DNA from: Candidatus Gastranaerophilales bacterium
GTDB lineage: Bacteria > Cyanobacteriota > Vampirovibrionia > Gastranaerophilales > UBA9971
Reading direction: 5' to 3'
DNA length: 6,554 nucleotides
Assembly (NCBI GenBank): GCA_028277195.1
Contig: JANQGS010000116.1
Span: 1-6,554, forward strand
Below are positions 6,398-6,554 of this stretch, in pieces. The position numbers were made by a program, and so were the translations under genes. How positions within the stretch are numbered: position 1 is the stretch's first letter; every line of letters begins with the position of its first letter. Under the pieces are notes generated by a model. That model did no database searches. It was given only the letters and a program-made list of their open reading frames with translations, and was not told the origin of the DNA.

Positions 6398-6427
6398 CCG
6401 CAAGCCCATATACTTATGGACTTGCGG
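6398..6427. terminator. Inverted repeat after lysS, possible bidirectional terminator without a U-tract
   Basis: CCGCAAG (6398-6404) pairs with CTTGCGG (6421-6427). After one C/A mismatch the stem continues with CCAT and ATGG, leaving a 6-base loop. The hairpin begins 15 bases after the lysS stop. No T-run follows on either strand, so classical intrinsic termination is not supported. It overlaps the last codons and stop of the right-edge - strand reading frame. Confidence 0.4.
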
Positions 6428-6554
6428 GATAACCCTCACATCCCTCAAATGCCTGACGGAAGTTTGACACCTTAAAAAAAAGGGATTCAGTTATATCAAG
6501 CTTTTTGGCGATTTTTTGGAATAAACGTAGGTACTCAGTAACTTGATTTTTTGG
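6414..6554 (-). CDS. Probable C-terminal fragment of an unidentified protein, cut by the right edge
   Basis: On the - strand a frame is open from the window edge for 46 codons to a TAA at 6416-6414. The peptide starts PKNQVTEYLRLFQKIAKKLD and ends RQAFEGCEGYPASP. The first half looks like an amphipathic helix (EYLRLFQKIAKKL), and the composition is protein-like with no low-complexity bias. I do not recognise the family. The start lies beyond the window. It converges on lysS with 31 bases between the stop codons, and its own stop lies in the loop of the inverted repeat at 6398-6427. Open length alone is modest evidence, but a convergent gene tail fits the otherwise dense packing. Confidence 0.45.
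   Translation of the reverse strand, partial: PKNQVTEYLRLFQKIAKKLDITESLFFKVSNFRQAFEGCEGYPASP

Noticed and set aside
6464..6496. TTGACA followed by TTATAT on the + strand near the right edge
   Set aside because: The spacer is 21 bases, too long for a sigma-70 promoter, and the words lie inside the opposing reading frame at 6414-6554.
6510..6554. Direct repeat GATTTTTTGG at 6510-6519 and 6545-6554
   Set aside because: It is a short T-rich word that falls in different codon phases of the - strand frame, so it is most simply a chance low-complexity match and not a mobile element end.

Overview
This window is about 6.5 kb of compact bacterial chromosome. It carries five complete genes, two probable gene ends cut by the window edges, one divergent promoter region and two convergent gene ends marked by inverted repeats. 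The organism is a moderately AT-rich Gram-negative type: one protein ends in a TonB/TolA-like periplasmic domain and another carries a signal peptide. The N-terminal domain of the largest protein resembles the DUF1822 family that I associate with Cyanobacteria and their non-photosynthetic relatives (Melainabacteria, Margulisbacteria). I therefore lean weakly towards that broad neighbourhood. This rests on memory of the family, not on a search.

Layout. At the left edge (2-139, + strand) there is a probable C-terminal fragment of an unidentified gene. Convergent to it is a four-gene cluster read leftwards from 4722 to 221. It encodes a 692-residue membrane-anchored protein with an anti-sigma zinc motif and a TonB-like C-terminus (4722-2644), a divergent ECF-like sigma-70 protein (2639-2088), a small exported protein of unknown function (2066-1524) and asparaginyl-tRNA synthetase, asnS (1522-221). 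The gaps between these genes are 4, 21 and 1 bases, so the cluster is almost certainly one transcription unit. The 166-base region 4723-4888 is a divergent promoter region. To its right lysS (class II lysyl-tRNA synthetase, 4889-6382, + strand) has a TTGACA-type promoter, a strong GGAGG ribosome site and a TTG start. At the right edge (6414-6554, - strand) there is a probable C-terminal fragment of another unidentified gene, convergent with lysS.

How the genes may work together. The two synthetases are housekeeping genes. The interesting part is the cluster upstream of asnS. Its first gene has the domain order DUF1822-like region, HxxxCxxC zinc anti-sigma motif, long acidic linker, single membrane helix, Asn/Lys-rich periplasmic linker, TonB/TolA-like C-terminal domain. 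The next gene encodes a sigma-like protein whose DNA-contacting positions look unusually poor in basic residues. The third gene encodes an exported protein. I read this as a possible envelope-to-transcription signalling module, co-transcribed with a translation gene. The pairing of sigma and anti-sigma is inferred from adjacency and motif; the signal and the regulon are unknown.
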